A program made the translations under genes and the position numbers. From NCBI RefSeq assembly GCF_030611305.1, contig NZ_JAUWQB010000032.1, positions 1-35,577 of the forward strand: a DNA stretch of 35,577 bases, read 5' to 3'. Numbering within the stretch: the stretch's first letter is position 1; each line of letters opens with the position of its first letter. The notes under the pieces were generated by a model. The model saw nothing but the letters and a program-made list of their open reading frames with translations, was not told where the DNA came from and searched no databases. Below are positions 1 through 7,541 of the stretch, one piece after another. The DNA is from Desulfobacula sp. Its GTDB lineage: Bacteria; Desulfobacterota; Desulfobacteria; Desulfobacterales; Desulfobacteraceae.

Positions 1-40
1 GGTCAGGCTTGGATTATATATTAATAAGCAAAGCCTGACC
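1..40. repeat. Perfect 10-bp inverted repeat at window edge (hairpin)
   Basis: GGTCAGGCTT at 1-10 pairs exactly with AAGCCTGACC at 31-40 across a 20-nt AT-rich loop. It lies 15 bp past the cydB stop codon, so it could act as a terminator for cydAB. The arm also resembles the GGGGTCAGGC-type palindromes often scattered around REP-associated (IS200-like) transposases. The left side is cut by the window, so the full element cannot be seen. Confidence 0.55.
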
Positions 41-55
41 CCGCCTATTATTTTA

Positions 56-1084
56 TCAATATGCTTCATCCATATCAAGATCTTCCTGAGTTACGGGTTC
101 TTTAAAAAAATTATAGGCCCATGCCTGGTAGCCAATGACAAAAGGGATAAATACCAGCACAACGCCCAGCATGATTTTTAAAGTTAAGGGGCTTGATGAT
201 GCGTTAAATGCCGTTAATGAAAAACTTTTATCCATGCTGGAAGGATAGAGCGCAGGAAAAAGTCCGACTATTCCAAAGAATGTTGTACCAACAATTGTCA
301 ATGCAGATGCAAACCAGGCTTTAAAAAAGCTTTGTTCTGCAATAAAGAATCTGATCGCAAACAGGGCAATCACGGTGACAAGGATAATCAGGAACAGAGC
401 AGGGTTTTTAAAATAATTAGCATAAAGATCTGTTGCAAAATAGCTTGCAATCAGAAAAATCACGGCAGCAGGTAAAAGGATGAGCCATATTTTTTTAGAA
501 ACAGCAATTGTTCTTTGTTGAAGCTCTCCTCTGGTTTTGATGTTGAGCCAGTTTGCGCCATGCTGCAAAAATAAGAGGACAAATAAAATGCCTCCCAACA
601 GTCCGTAAGGATTGAGTAGTTTTAATGTATTGCCGTGGTAAATGCCGTCGCCGTCAAAGGGTATGCCTTGAAAAATATTTGCAAATACAACACCAAAAAG
701 AAGGGCAGGCAAAAAACTGCCAAGGAAAATAAATGTATCCCAGAGTTTTTTCCAGCCCTTACTTTCAATTTTTCCCCTGAATTCAAAGGCAACGCCTCTG
801 AAAATGAGTGCAAATAAAATCAACATTAAAGGGGTGTAAAGGGAAGAAAACATGGTGGCATATACCTGTGGGAAGGCGGCAAAGGTTACACCGCCTGCCG
901 TGATCAGCCAGACTTCATTTCCGTCCCATAAAGGACCTATGGAATTGATCATGACTCTCTTGTCCCGGTCTGATTTTCCGATAAAGGGGTATAGGGTGCC
1001 AACGCCAAAATCAAACCCGTCTGTCATAAAAAATATCGCCCATAAGAGTCCCCACAGGAAAAACCAAATAGATTGAAGTAGCAT
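56..1084 (-). CDS. cydB: Cytochrome bd ubiquinol oxidase subunit II
   Basis: Subunit II of the membrane cytochrome bd quinol oxidase, which reduces O2 to water with electrons from the quinol pool. The 342-residue protein is almost entirely transmembrane helices and fits the family length. It has the conserved N-terminal DGFDFG (residues 22-27) and the WDGNEVWL motif near residue 53. ATG at 1084 follows a CAGGAG Shine-Dalgarno sequence. It lies 21 bp downstream of cydA and is surely cotranscribed. In a presumed anaerobe such an oxidase usually serves oxygen scavenging and defence; that role is inferred. No cydX-like small third subunit is visible before the window edge. Confidence 0.97.
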   Translation of the reverse strand: MLLQSIWFFLWGLLWAIFFMTDGFDFGVGTLYPFIGKSDRDKRVMINSIGPLWDGNEVWLITAGGVTFAAFPQVYATMFSSLYTPLMLILFALIFRGVAFEFRGKIESKGWKKLWDTFIFLGSFLPALLFGVVFANIFQGIPFDGDGIYHGNTLKLLNPYGLLGGILFVLLFLQHGANWLNIKTRGELQQRTIAVSKKIWLILLPAAVIFLIASYFATDLYANYFKNPALFLIILVTVIALFAIRFFIAEQSFFKAWFASALTIVGTTFFGIVGLFPALYPSSMDKSFSLTAFNASSSPLTLKIMLGVVLVFIPFVIGYQAWAYNFFKEPVTQEDLDMDEAY

Positions 1085-1105
1085 ATTTAAACTCCTGTAA
1101 TAGTT

Positions 1106-2422
1106 TTAGTTAGTTGCAGCCTCAGTTCCCGGGCCTTGTTTGGCATATTTGATCATCAGATAAAAGCCGATGGCACCTAAAAGACTATAAACCACGATAA
1201 AACCAATCAGGGAAAACAGAACCTGGGTCCCGGCAATGGGGGAGACAGCTTCCGAGGTTTTCAAAACACCATACACGATCCAGGGTTGTCTGCCAACTTC
1301 TGCAACCACCCAGCCCATCTCTATGGCAATATAGGGAAGAGGGATGGAAAAAAGCATCAATTTTAAATAGGTTGGGCTTTCCAAAAGTTTATTCCTTTGA
1401 AACCAGCCATAAAGGCTCAGCAGGATCAAGAGTGTGCCAATGCCTACCATTGTCCTGAATCCGATAAAGACAGGCAGGACGGGTGGCCGTTCGTCTTTTG
1501 GGATGTCTTTTAAACCGGTTACTATTGCATTAAAATCATGAAATCCTAAAAAGCTTAGCATTCTCGGGATTGAACCAATTTCAATAAGGTTTTTTTCCTG
1601 TTTTTCATCAGGGATGGCAAATAGAACAATGGGTGCTCTGGCTTGGGTTTCCCAGTGCGCCTCCATGGCGGCCAGTTTGGCCGGCTGGTTCTTTGCAGCA
1701 TTAACTCCGTGGAAATCGCCGACAATGGCTACAAAAATAGAACATACAAGGCCAATGGGGAGAGCAATCTTAAAGGATCTGGTAAAAAGATCAACATGCT
1801 GTTTTTTCAGCAGGTGGTATGCAGAAATCCCCATGATAAAAAAAGCGGCGAGAAGAAGGCCGGAAGGAAGCATGTGGAAAATCTGAAGAATGCTGTGATA
1901 GTTAAAAATAACAGCAAAAAAATCGGTAAGTTCAGCTCTCCCGTTTCTGATGGTATAGCCCACCGGGTGCTGCATGAAACCGTTTGCCGTCAGAATCCAG
2001 ATGCCCGAGAAATTACCGGCTGCGGCAATAATCCACATAACCCTTGCGTGGGCTATAGCAGACAGCTTTTTCCAGCCGAAAATCCAGATGCCGATGAATG
2101 TGGATTCAAGAAAGAAAGTAACAGATGCTTCAATGGCTAAAAGTGAACCAAATACATCGCCCACATATTCGGAATATCTTGACCAGTTTGTTCCAAACTG
2201 AAATTCAAGGGTGATCCCTGTGACAACACCCAAAGCAAAGTTGATTAAAAAAAGTTTGCCCCAGAATTTTGTCATTCTCAAATAGATTTCTTCCCCTGTT
2301 TTTGCATACTTGGTTTCCATGTAGGCAATAATAATCGTAATTCCAAGGGTTAGTGGCACAAAAAGAAAATGGAACATGGTTGCTGTGGCAAATTGCAGCC
2401 TGGATAAAAAAACCGGGTCCAT
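1106..2422 (-). CDS. cydA: Cytochrome bd ubiquinol oxidase subunit I
   Basis: Quinol-oxidising, haem-bearing subunit of cytochrome bd oxidase. Haem ligands can be assigned by family comparison: His18 (b595), His183 in the HMLPSG segment (b558), and the Met of EMGWVVAE opposite it. The acidic pair Glu98/Glu106 lies in LLAIEASVTFFLES, and the GRQPW signature is present. At 438 residues it is about 80 shorter than the E. coli protein; the difference is in the periplasmic Q-loop, so this is the short-loop type. ATG at 2422 is preceded by CGGAGA. It is the first gene of cydAB, divergent from the lytic transglycosylase at 2712. Confidence 0.97.
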   Translation of the reverse strand: MDPVFLSRLQFATATMFHFLFVPLTLGITIIIAYMETKYAKTGEEIYLRMTKFWGKLFLINFALGVVTGITLEFQFGTNWSRYSEYVGDVFGSLLAIEASVTFFLESTFIGIWIFGWKKLSAIAHARVMWIIAAAGNFSGIWILTANGFMQHPVGYTIRNGRAELTDFFAVIFNYHSILQIFHMLPSGLLLAAFFIMGISAYHLLKKQHVDLFTRSFKIALPIGLVCSIFVAIVGDFHGVNAAKNQPAKLAAMEAHWETQARAPIVLFAIPDEKQEKNLIEIGSIPRMLSFLGFHDFNAIVTGLKDIPKDERPPVLPVFIGFRTMVGIGTLLILLSLYGWFQRNKLLESPTYLKLMLFSIPLPYIAIEMGWVVAEVGRQPWIVYGVLKTSEAVSPIAGTQVLFSLIGFIVVYSLLGAIGFYLMIKYAKQGPGTEAATN

Positions 2423-2465
2423 AAATATCTCCGATTAAGGGTTTCTTTTATGTGTTATTATTTTA

Positions 2466-2494
2466 TTTTTAATTCGTTTAAATTTTTTTGTCTA
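2466..2494 (-). promoter_or_regulatory. Candidate sigma70-type promoter for cydAB
   Basis: On the minus strand, TAGACA (2489-2494) and TAAAAA (2466-2471) are spaced by 17 bp, about 45 bp upstream of the cydA start. The region is very AT-rich, so the -10 match is weak evidence. Confidence 0.3.
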
Positions 2495-2593
2495 AACTAG
2501 CAATTAATATGCCCTAAAAGAAAAACGGACTTCAAATAAACAACAAGATAAATGGATAGGAATACCATAAACGATTCATATGTTTATGGCAAG

Positions 2594-2617
2594 GGTGTTT
2601 TGAACAAGACAAACACC
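2594..2617. repeat. 7-bp inverted repeat in the cydA / transglycosylase intergenic region
   Basis: GGTGTTT (2594-2600) pairs with AAACACC (2611-2617) over a 10-nt loop, in the 289-bp divergent spacer. It could be an operator or a small terminator. A TTGACT (2648-2653) with GATGAT 17 bp later (2671-2676) is a possible promoter for the gene at 2712. Nothing else recognisable is in this spacer. Confidence 0.3.
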
Positions 2618-2711
2618 TTATACTTATTTGATTCCTTTAACAGTTTGTTGACTTTGATATTTGATTCTGAGATGATCCTGCAAAACAAAAATTTAACATC
2701 CGGATAAATTT

Positions 2712-3821
2712 ATGCAATTCAAATTTTTTTGGAAAATTATCTGTATATCAATTACATTATTTTTTGTAGTTCCCTTGATCCGTTTATATGGAGAACCCTT
2801 GACTGATCAGACATCTCAACATCATCTTCCTTCATTAATACAAAGCATTCGGTTTGACAATAACATTGAGTATTGTAATATTAAAATCCCTCTTAATCGT
2901 CAGGATGTAAAAGAAAGATTGGAAAAAGAGCTGCTGTTGGCATTATGGGATCGGCCACAGGTGATTCTTTGGATCAAACGGGCAGCAAGATTTTTCCCCC
3001 ATGTGGAAAATACTTTAAAAAAACATGGATTACCTCTTGATTTGAAATATGTTCCGCTAATTGAAAGTGCGTTAAGACCCCATGCAACTTCCTCAAAAAA
3101 TGCAGTGGGATATTGGCAGTTTTTAAAATCTACAGGAAAACAGTATGGTCTACGGATTGACTCTAAAGTAGATGAACGAAGAAATATCTTTAAATCAACC
3201 CATGCGGCCTGTAAATATTTAAAAGATCTGGAAAAGCAATTTGGTTCATATCTGCTTGCCCTGTCTGCATATAACATGGGTGAATATAGGCTAAAAGGTG
3301 AAATCAAAGTTCAGAAGACCAACGATTTTTTTTCATTATATCTTCCGTTGCAAACCCAGAGATATATTTTTAAAATTGTTTCAGCTAAATTAATTCTTGA
3401 AAATCAGCAATCCTACGGTTTTTCTTTGAATAAATCAGATTTATATCCTCTTTTTACTTTTGACAAAGTAAATTTAAAATCAGATTTTCAAATACCTATC
3501 GCCTTAATTGCCCAGACTGCTGATATACCCTTTAAAACGATTAAAGATTACAACCCTGAGTTACGCGGGTATTACTTGGGTAAAGGTGGCAACACCATTT
3601 TGATACCAAAAGGAAAAGCAAACGGATTTAAGGAAAGTTTTACAGCCCGTTATGAAAATTGGGAAAAGACTGTTAAAACGAGAATTCACATTGTTAAAAC
3701 AGGAGAGAGTTTAACCAGAATTGCTAAAAAATACCGGATATCTCTTTCTTCATTGTTAAAATTAAATAATCTTTCTGTAAAAGGTATGATTCACCCGGGT
3801 GACAGGCTGGTGATTGAATAG
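2712..3821 (+). CDS. MltD-like lytic murein transglycosylase with LysM domain
   Basis: Predicted exported enzyme that cleaves peptidoglycan glycan strands non-hydrolytically. Residues 1-27 form a signal peptide or anchor (hydrophobic stretch 8-24). The SLT domain spans about 92-200, with catalytic Glu118 in PLIESALRPHA, the AVGYWQF motif (131-137) and LSAYNMG (184-190). One C-terminal LysM (about 326-369, GESLTRIAKKY then HPGDRLVI) binds the wall. E. coli MltD has two LysM domains, so this is a shorter member (369 residues). It is monocistronic as far as can be seen and converges on the small gene at 3824 with only 2 bp between the stop codons. The Shine-Dalgarno sequence is weak. Confidence 0.9.
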   Translation: MQFKFFWKIICISITLFFVVPLIRLYGEPLTDQTSQHHLPSLIQSIRFDNNIEYCNIKIPLNRQDVKERLEKELLLALWDRPQVILWIKRAARFFPHVENTLKKHGLPLDLKYVPLIESALRPHATSSKNAVGYWQFLKSTGKQYGLRIDSKVDERRNIFKSTHAACKYLKDLEKQFGSYLLALSAYNMGEYRLKGEIKVQKTNDFFSLYLPLQTQRYIFKIVSAKLILENQQSYGFSLNKSDLYPLFTFDKVNLKSDFQIPIALIAQTADIPFKTIKDYNPELRGYYLGKGGNTILIPKGKANGFKESFTARYENWEKTVKTRIHIVKTGESLTRIAKKYRISLSSLLKLNNLSVKGMIHPGDRLVIE

Positions 3822-3823
3822 AA

Positions 3824-3985
3824 TTATGAAGATGTGTTATTTGAGTTTGAGTTTTCTTTTTTTGGTTTTTGCTGTTTTTTAAAACAAGTTTTGTCATCGC
3901 GTATGATGGCACATAGTTTCGGGTTGTGTAATTCTCTGCAAGTCGCATGATTATAGAGCGGGCATTCCGGATATTGTTTAGACAT
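3824..3985 (-). CDS. Small cysteine-rich protein, 53 residues, function unknown
   Basis: A 53-codon ORF, ATG at 3985, behind AAGGA in the sequence AAAGGAATAGAAATG. The protein begins MSKQYPECPLYNHATC and has four evenly spaced cysteines (Cys8, 16, 25, 34; spacings of 7, 8 and 8 residues), followed by a Lys-, Asn- and Ser-rich tail. The spacing and the CPLYNH / NPKLCAI segments look like a compact metal-binding (zinc or Fe-S) knuckle. From memory, similar short proteins occur in Desulfobacterota, but I cannot name a family. It is tail-to-tail with the transglycosylase at 2712. Even cysteine spacing plus a ribosome-binding site are the reasons for calling it a gene. Confidence 0.7.
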   Translation of the reverse strand: MSKQYPECPLYNHATCRELHNPKLCAIIRDDKTCFKKQQKPKKENSNSNNTSS

Positions 3986-4032
3986 TTCTATTCCTTTTTA
4001 ATTATATCCCTTAAGGATGAGTTATATATACT

Positions 4033-4164
4033 CTAATTTAAAGAAGCTTTCAACCCATTTTCCATGATATATCGGGCTGCTATGCCCAGAGAAGAAAGGC
4101 AGGAAAGAAAATCAGTCAGTTCAGGAACCAAAATGGGTTGGTTAAACACACCTAAATGAGGCAT
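4033..4164 (-). CDS. Possible small ORF (43 residues) after the coiled-coil gene
   Basis: ATG at 4164 opens a 43-codon frame starting MPHLGVFNQPILVPELTDFL and ending with an amphipathic helix-like segment. It is in the same frame as the upstream coiled-coil gene, whose TAG stop at 4210-4212 is the only stop between them; the open frame therefore runs on for 58 codons after that amber codon. There is no good Shine-Dalgarno sequence. It might be a real microprotein, a C-terminal remnant of another gene, or chance. The rest of 3986-4209 holds only the 11-bp inverted repeat listed separately. Confidence 0.3.
   Translation of the reverse strand: MPHLGVFNQPILVPELTDFLSCLSSLGIAARYIMENGLKASLN
4051..4140. 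repeat. Perfect 11-bp inverted repeat, arms 68 bp apart
   Basis: CAACCCATTTT (4051-4061) is the exact reverse complement of AAAATGGGTTG (4130-4140). Both arms lie within the possible small ORF at 4033-4164, downstream of the coiled-coil gene. The spacing is long for a simple terminator. Confidence 0.45.
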
Positions 4165-4209
4165 TTTTCTTTTTATATGAATGAAACCAATGGATTCAAA
4201 ACCTGTAAA

Positions 4210-5187
4210 CTATTGTACCAAGGATTCTTCTTCAATATTAACAGATTCAGATGAATCAATGTTTATTTGCGGTTTTGGTTTAGTGGCGTTTGGTATTATA
4301 TTGGATGGCGAAGATTTGGAAAGCTGCTCAAGATTTTTTTGAAGCCGGGATATATTCGCAGTAAGTTTTTGATTCAACTTATCTACCTGTTGTCCAAGAT
4401 TTTTTATATGATTATTTAAATCAGTATTCAACTGATTGATTTTCTTATCAACCGCGGGTCGAGAGACAGTATCCTGTTCCAATCCTCTAAATTTTTTATC
4501 CAGAAGACTTAGATTTTTTCTAAGCTCACCAATTTGCTGCTCATAGTCTGATAACTCAAGCAGCCTGGCATCAAATTCTTCTTTGAAAAGGTTTGTCTCA
4601 TTTTTTGTTTGTTGGGCAATTTTATTAAATTGATTCTGATTTTCTTTGATGGAGAAAAGGGTTTGCTTGTTAATCCTTTCAAAGGTCTGGATAGTTGTTT
4701 TGTCCTGGTTCGCATTATTGGCCACACGTTTTTCAAGTTTAGTGAATTGATCTTTAATGGTTTTTCCGTCAGCTTTTGTGCTTGTTAATTTTGCAATTTG
4801 ACCTTCAAATGAAATGACTTTTTTGTTGAATTCAGGCAATTTATTATCAAGATCAAATTTATTTTTAGCTATTTTTACATCAAGGGCATTTACTTTTTCT
4901 TCCAATTGTTGAGAGATTCTTTCGAATTGGTTTTGTTTGGTCAAATCCACATTAACCATTCGTTCTTTCATGTCAAGGTAAGCAAAAATGAGAATGGCAC
5001 CGATCAGGCACGGAATAATGATGGAAATAATTGTGACCCTGTTAGAAAGCTTATCTATTTTCAAGGTATTGATTTCTTCGTGATATGTCGAAGCCGGAAT
5101 TTCACTGTCAGTGCGTTTAAGTAATTCTTCATTCTTATTAAAATCCGGGTCATCAGGTCTGAAATCTTTTAAATTCATTGAATCCAT
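4210..5187 (-). CDS. Membrane-anchored coiled-coil protein, function unknown
   Basis: 325 residues: a charged cytoplasmic N-terminus (1-50), one transmembrane helix (about 51-71, VTIISIIIPCLIGAILIFAY), then a long heptad-rich region (about 80-290) full of Gln, Lys, Asn and Leu, and a Pro/Ser-rich tail. This resembles structural single-pass proteins with a periplasmic coiled coil, but there is no catalytic motif and no family I can name. ATG at 5187 follows AGGAC at 10-14 nt; a second Met four codons later is an alternative. It lies 26 bp downstream of guaA on the same strand and may be cotranscribed with it. The TAG stop is followed by a further in-frame open stretch. Confidence 0.8.
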   Translation of the reverse strand: MDSMNLKDFRPDDPDFNKNEELLKRTDSEIPASTYHEEINTLKIDKLSNRVTIISIIIPCLIGAILIFAYLDMKERMVNVDLTKQNQFERISQQLEEKVNALDVKIAKNKFDLDNKLPEFNKKVISFEGQIAKLTSTKADGKTIKDQFTKLEKRVANNANQDKTTIQTFERINKQTLFSIKENQNQFNKIAQQTKNETNLFKEEFDARLLELSDYEQQIGELRKNLSLLDKKFRGLEQDTVSRPAVDKKINQLNTDLNNHIKNLGQQVDKLNQKLTANISRLQKNLEQLSKSSPSNIIPNATKPKPQINIDSSESVNIEEESLVQ

Positions 5188-5213
5188 TTTTTATATGTCC
5201 TGTTTCTATTATT

Positions 5214-6743
5214 TTATTCCCATTCAATAGTTCCTGGAGGTTTGGATGTGATATCAAAAACAACTCTATTAATATTTTCGACTTCATTGATAATCCTGTT
5301 GGAAATTTTTCCTAGGATGTCATGGGGTAATTTTGCCCAGTCAGCAGTCATTGCATCATTGCTTGTGACAGCTCTTATTGCAATACAATTTGCAAAGGTT
5401 CTTTTATCTCCCATCACCCCCACAGTTTTCACAGGCAAAAGAACAGCAAAAGATTGCCACAACTTTCTGTAAAGTCCGGCTTCTCTAATTTCTTCAAGCA
5501 AAACAGCATCCGCCTCTCTTAAAATGGAAAGCCTTGAAACCGTTATTTCTCCCATGATCCTGATGGCAAGACCCGGGCCAGGGAAGGGTTGACGCCATAT
5601 GAGATCATCGTTGATGCCAAGTTCTATCCCAAGCTTTCTTACTTCATCTTTGAAAAGAAGTTGTAACGGTTCAATCAGTTTGAGTTTCATTTTTTCCGGC
5701 AGGCCACCGACATTATGATGAGATTTGATAATGGAGGTGGGCCCGCCAAAGGCGGATTTGGATTCAATAATATCAGGGTACAGGGTTCCCTGGCCAAGAA
5801 ACTGTGCCCCGTCTATTTTATTGGCTTCGGCTTCAAACACTTCAATAAAGAGGTTGCCGATAATTTTCCGTTTCTGTTCAGGATCTGTCACACCTTTCAA
5901 TGCAGTTAGAAATTTATCTTTTTCATCAACAAATTTGATATTTAAATCCAGGCTGGATATCAGGCTTTTTTCAAGACCTTCTTTTTCATTTTTTCTTAAA
6001 AGGCCATTGTCAACAAAAATGCAAAATAAATTCTTGCCAATGGCTTTATGAATAAGGGTTGCGGCAACAGATGAATCCACACCGCCTGAAAGCCCCATGA
6101 TCACTTTTTTATCACCAACGGCCTCTTTAATCTGGGCAATGGCACCACCACTAAATGATTTCATTGTCCAATCTTTCTGGCAGTTGCAGACATCAAATAC
6201 AAAATGGCGGATCATTAATGAACCGTTTATGGAGTGTTCGACCTCTGGATGAAGTTGAAGCCCATAAAACTTTTTTGTATGATTTGCAATGGCCGCAATG
6301 GAAGTATTTTCAGTGGAAGCGGTAATAACAAAATTTTCTGGCAATTCTATGGTAGAATCCCCATGACTCATCCAGCATTGAAAACCAGTGTCCATATTTT
6401 TGAATAAGGGTTCGGGGTCTTTAATATCAAGGCTTGCAAACCCATACTCACGTTTGGTGGCTTTTTTAATTTTCCCGCCTAGTACATCAACCATATAATG
6501 CATCCCATAACAGATGCCCAGTATGGGGATGCCAAGGTCAAAAAGTGATTTATCAATACGTGGACTGTTTTCTTCATATATGCTTGAAGGTCCCCCGGAA
6601 AGAATGATTCCTTGCGGATTGAGATCTCTTATTTTGTTTACTGAAATACTGGCAGGCTCTACCTGGCAATAAACGTCGTTTTCTCTTACTCTTCTGGCAA
6701 TAAGCTGGTTAAATTGTGAACCGAAATCAATAATAATGATCAT
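5214..6743 (-). CDS. guaA: GMP synthase (glutamine-hydrolysing)
   Basis: Converts XMP to GMP with ATP and glutamine in purine synthesis. The N-terminal class I amidotransferase domain has catalytic Cys78 in GICYGMH with His165 and Glu167 in LHPEVEH. The ATP-pyrophosphatase P-loop SGGVDSS is at 219-225. The C-terminal dimerisation domain ends in the conserved KPPGTIEWE. I place the start at the ATG at 6743 (MIIIIDFGSQ): it gives 509 residues, typical of the family, and has AGGA 8 nt upstream. The frame is open for 33 further codons, but that extension does not resemble GuaA and would cover the likely promoter. Confidence 0.97.
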   Translation of the reverse strand: MIIIIDFGSQFNQLIARRVRENDVYCQVEPASISVNKIRDLNPQGIILSGGPSSIYEENSPRIDKSLFDLGIPILGICYGMHYMVDVLGGKIKKATKREYGFASLDIKDPEPLFKNMDTGFQCWMSHGDSTIELPENFVITASTENTSIAAIANHTKKFYGLQLHPEVEHSINGSLMIRHFVFDVCNCQKDWTMKSFSGGAIAQIKEAVGDKKVIMGLSGGVDSSVAATLIHKAIGKNLFCIFVDNGLLRKNEKEGLEKSLISSLDLNIKFVDEKDKFLTALKGVTDPEQKRKIIGNLFIEVFEAEANKIDGAQFLGQGTLYPDIIESKSAFGGPTSIIKSHHNVGGLPEKMKLKLIEPLQLLFKDEVRKLGIELGINDDLIWRQPFPGPGLAIRIMGEITVSRLSILREADAVLLEEIREAGLYRKLWQSFAVLLPVKTVGVMGDKRTFANCIAIRAVTSNDAMTADWAKLPHDILGKISNRIINEVENINRVVFDITSKPPGTIEWE

Positions 6744-6773
6744 AAAAAATTCCTGTATTAATAATTTTCCTAA

Positions 6774-6801
6774 ACTATAATTTTTCCTATAATTCTGACA
6801 A
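6774..6801 (-). promoter_or_regulatory. Candidate sigma70-type promoter for guaA
   Basis: On the minus strand, TTGTCA (6796-6801) and TATAGT (6774-6779) are separated by 16 bp, about 30 bp upstream of the guaA ATG. Both hexamers match consensus at 5 of 6 positions. It supports the downstream start chosen for guaA. Confidence 0.5.
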
Positions 6802-6909
6802 AAAAGCAAGTTGTTTTTATCCGATGGTTGCCAATTCACCATGAATATGATTAAAGAAGAACTGATATTAAAATCTGTTGTTTTTGAAAGATAAACTTAG
6901 GAGCATTTC

Positions 6910-7473
6910 ATGTATTTAGCAAGTGATTTGAGAAAGGGTTTAAAGTTTGAAATAGATGGCGCACCCCATATTATTATTGGCTTTGAATTTAAGAAACCCG
7001 GTAAAGGGCAGTCCCTTTATAAATGTAAATTAAAAAATATGATCACTGGAGCCAAATTCGAACGAACCTATCGATCCGGTGACAAATTTAAAAGAGCTGA
7101 TCTTGAAGAACAGGAAATGGAATATCTTTATGCGGATAAAGCCAGCTATTGTTTTATGAATACATCCAATTATGAACAATACTTTCTGAGCAAAGAACAA
7201 TTAGGGGATTCAATGGACCTGTTAAAGGACAATACTATTTGCACGATACTTTTATTCAATGGTCAGCCTATTGATGTAACACTGCCTAATTTTATCAATT
7301 TTAAAGTTATCAAGTCAGATCCCTGGGCAAAAGGAGATACTGCTACAGGCAGCACAAAGCCTGCGATACTTGAAACCGGATTTGAAGTTCAGGTGCCGCC
7401 TTTTATAGAAGAAGGGCAGATGGTAAAAATTGATACCAGAACCCGCGAATATGTAGAAAGGGTTAATGAATAA
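6910..7473 (+). CDS. efp: Translation elongation factor P
   Basis: Binds ribosomes stalled at polyproline stretches and promotes peptide bond formation. 187 residues, the usual size. The KOW-like N-terminal domain carries the KPGKGQS loop, with Lys32 at the tip where EF-P is post-translationally modified in many bacteria. The C-terminal OB region contains KGDTATGSTKPAILETG and ends VKIDTRTREYVERV, the family signature. ATG at 6910 follows TAGGAG. It is divergent from guaA and convergent with topA. No EpmA/EpmB-type modification gene is in the window. Confidence 0.97.
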   Translation: MYLASDLRKGLKFEIDGAPHIIIGFEFKKPGKGQSLYKCKLKNMITGAKFERTYRSGDKFKRADLEEQEMEYLYADKASYCFMNTSNYEQYFLSKEQLGDSMDLLKDNTICTILLFNGQPIDVTLPNFINFKVIKSDPWAKGDTATGSTKPAILETGFEVQVPPFIEEGQMVKIDTRTREYVERVNE

Positions 7474-7541
7474 TACAATTTAAATATCTTAAGAGTTTTC
7501 CCGCCAAGAGAATACTTGTTGTGGATGTCGGTGTTTTAGAT

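Noticed and set aside
1643-2140. 165-codon plus-strand ORF inside cydA
   Set aside because: Antisense shadow of a strongly conserved gene; no domain, no ribosome-binding site.
4210-4212. Pyrrolysine read-through of the TAG stop
   Set aside because: The coiled-coil protein ends naturally here, and no methylamine methyltransferase context or pyl genes are present in the window.
5214-6842. guaA starting at 6842 (33 residues longer)
   Set aside because: The extra residues do not look like GuaA, and the likely promoter (6774-6801) lies inside the extension. The ATG at 6743 has a good ribosome-binding site.
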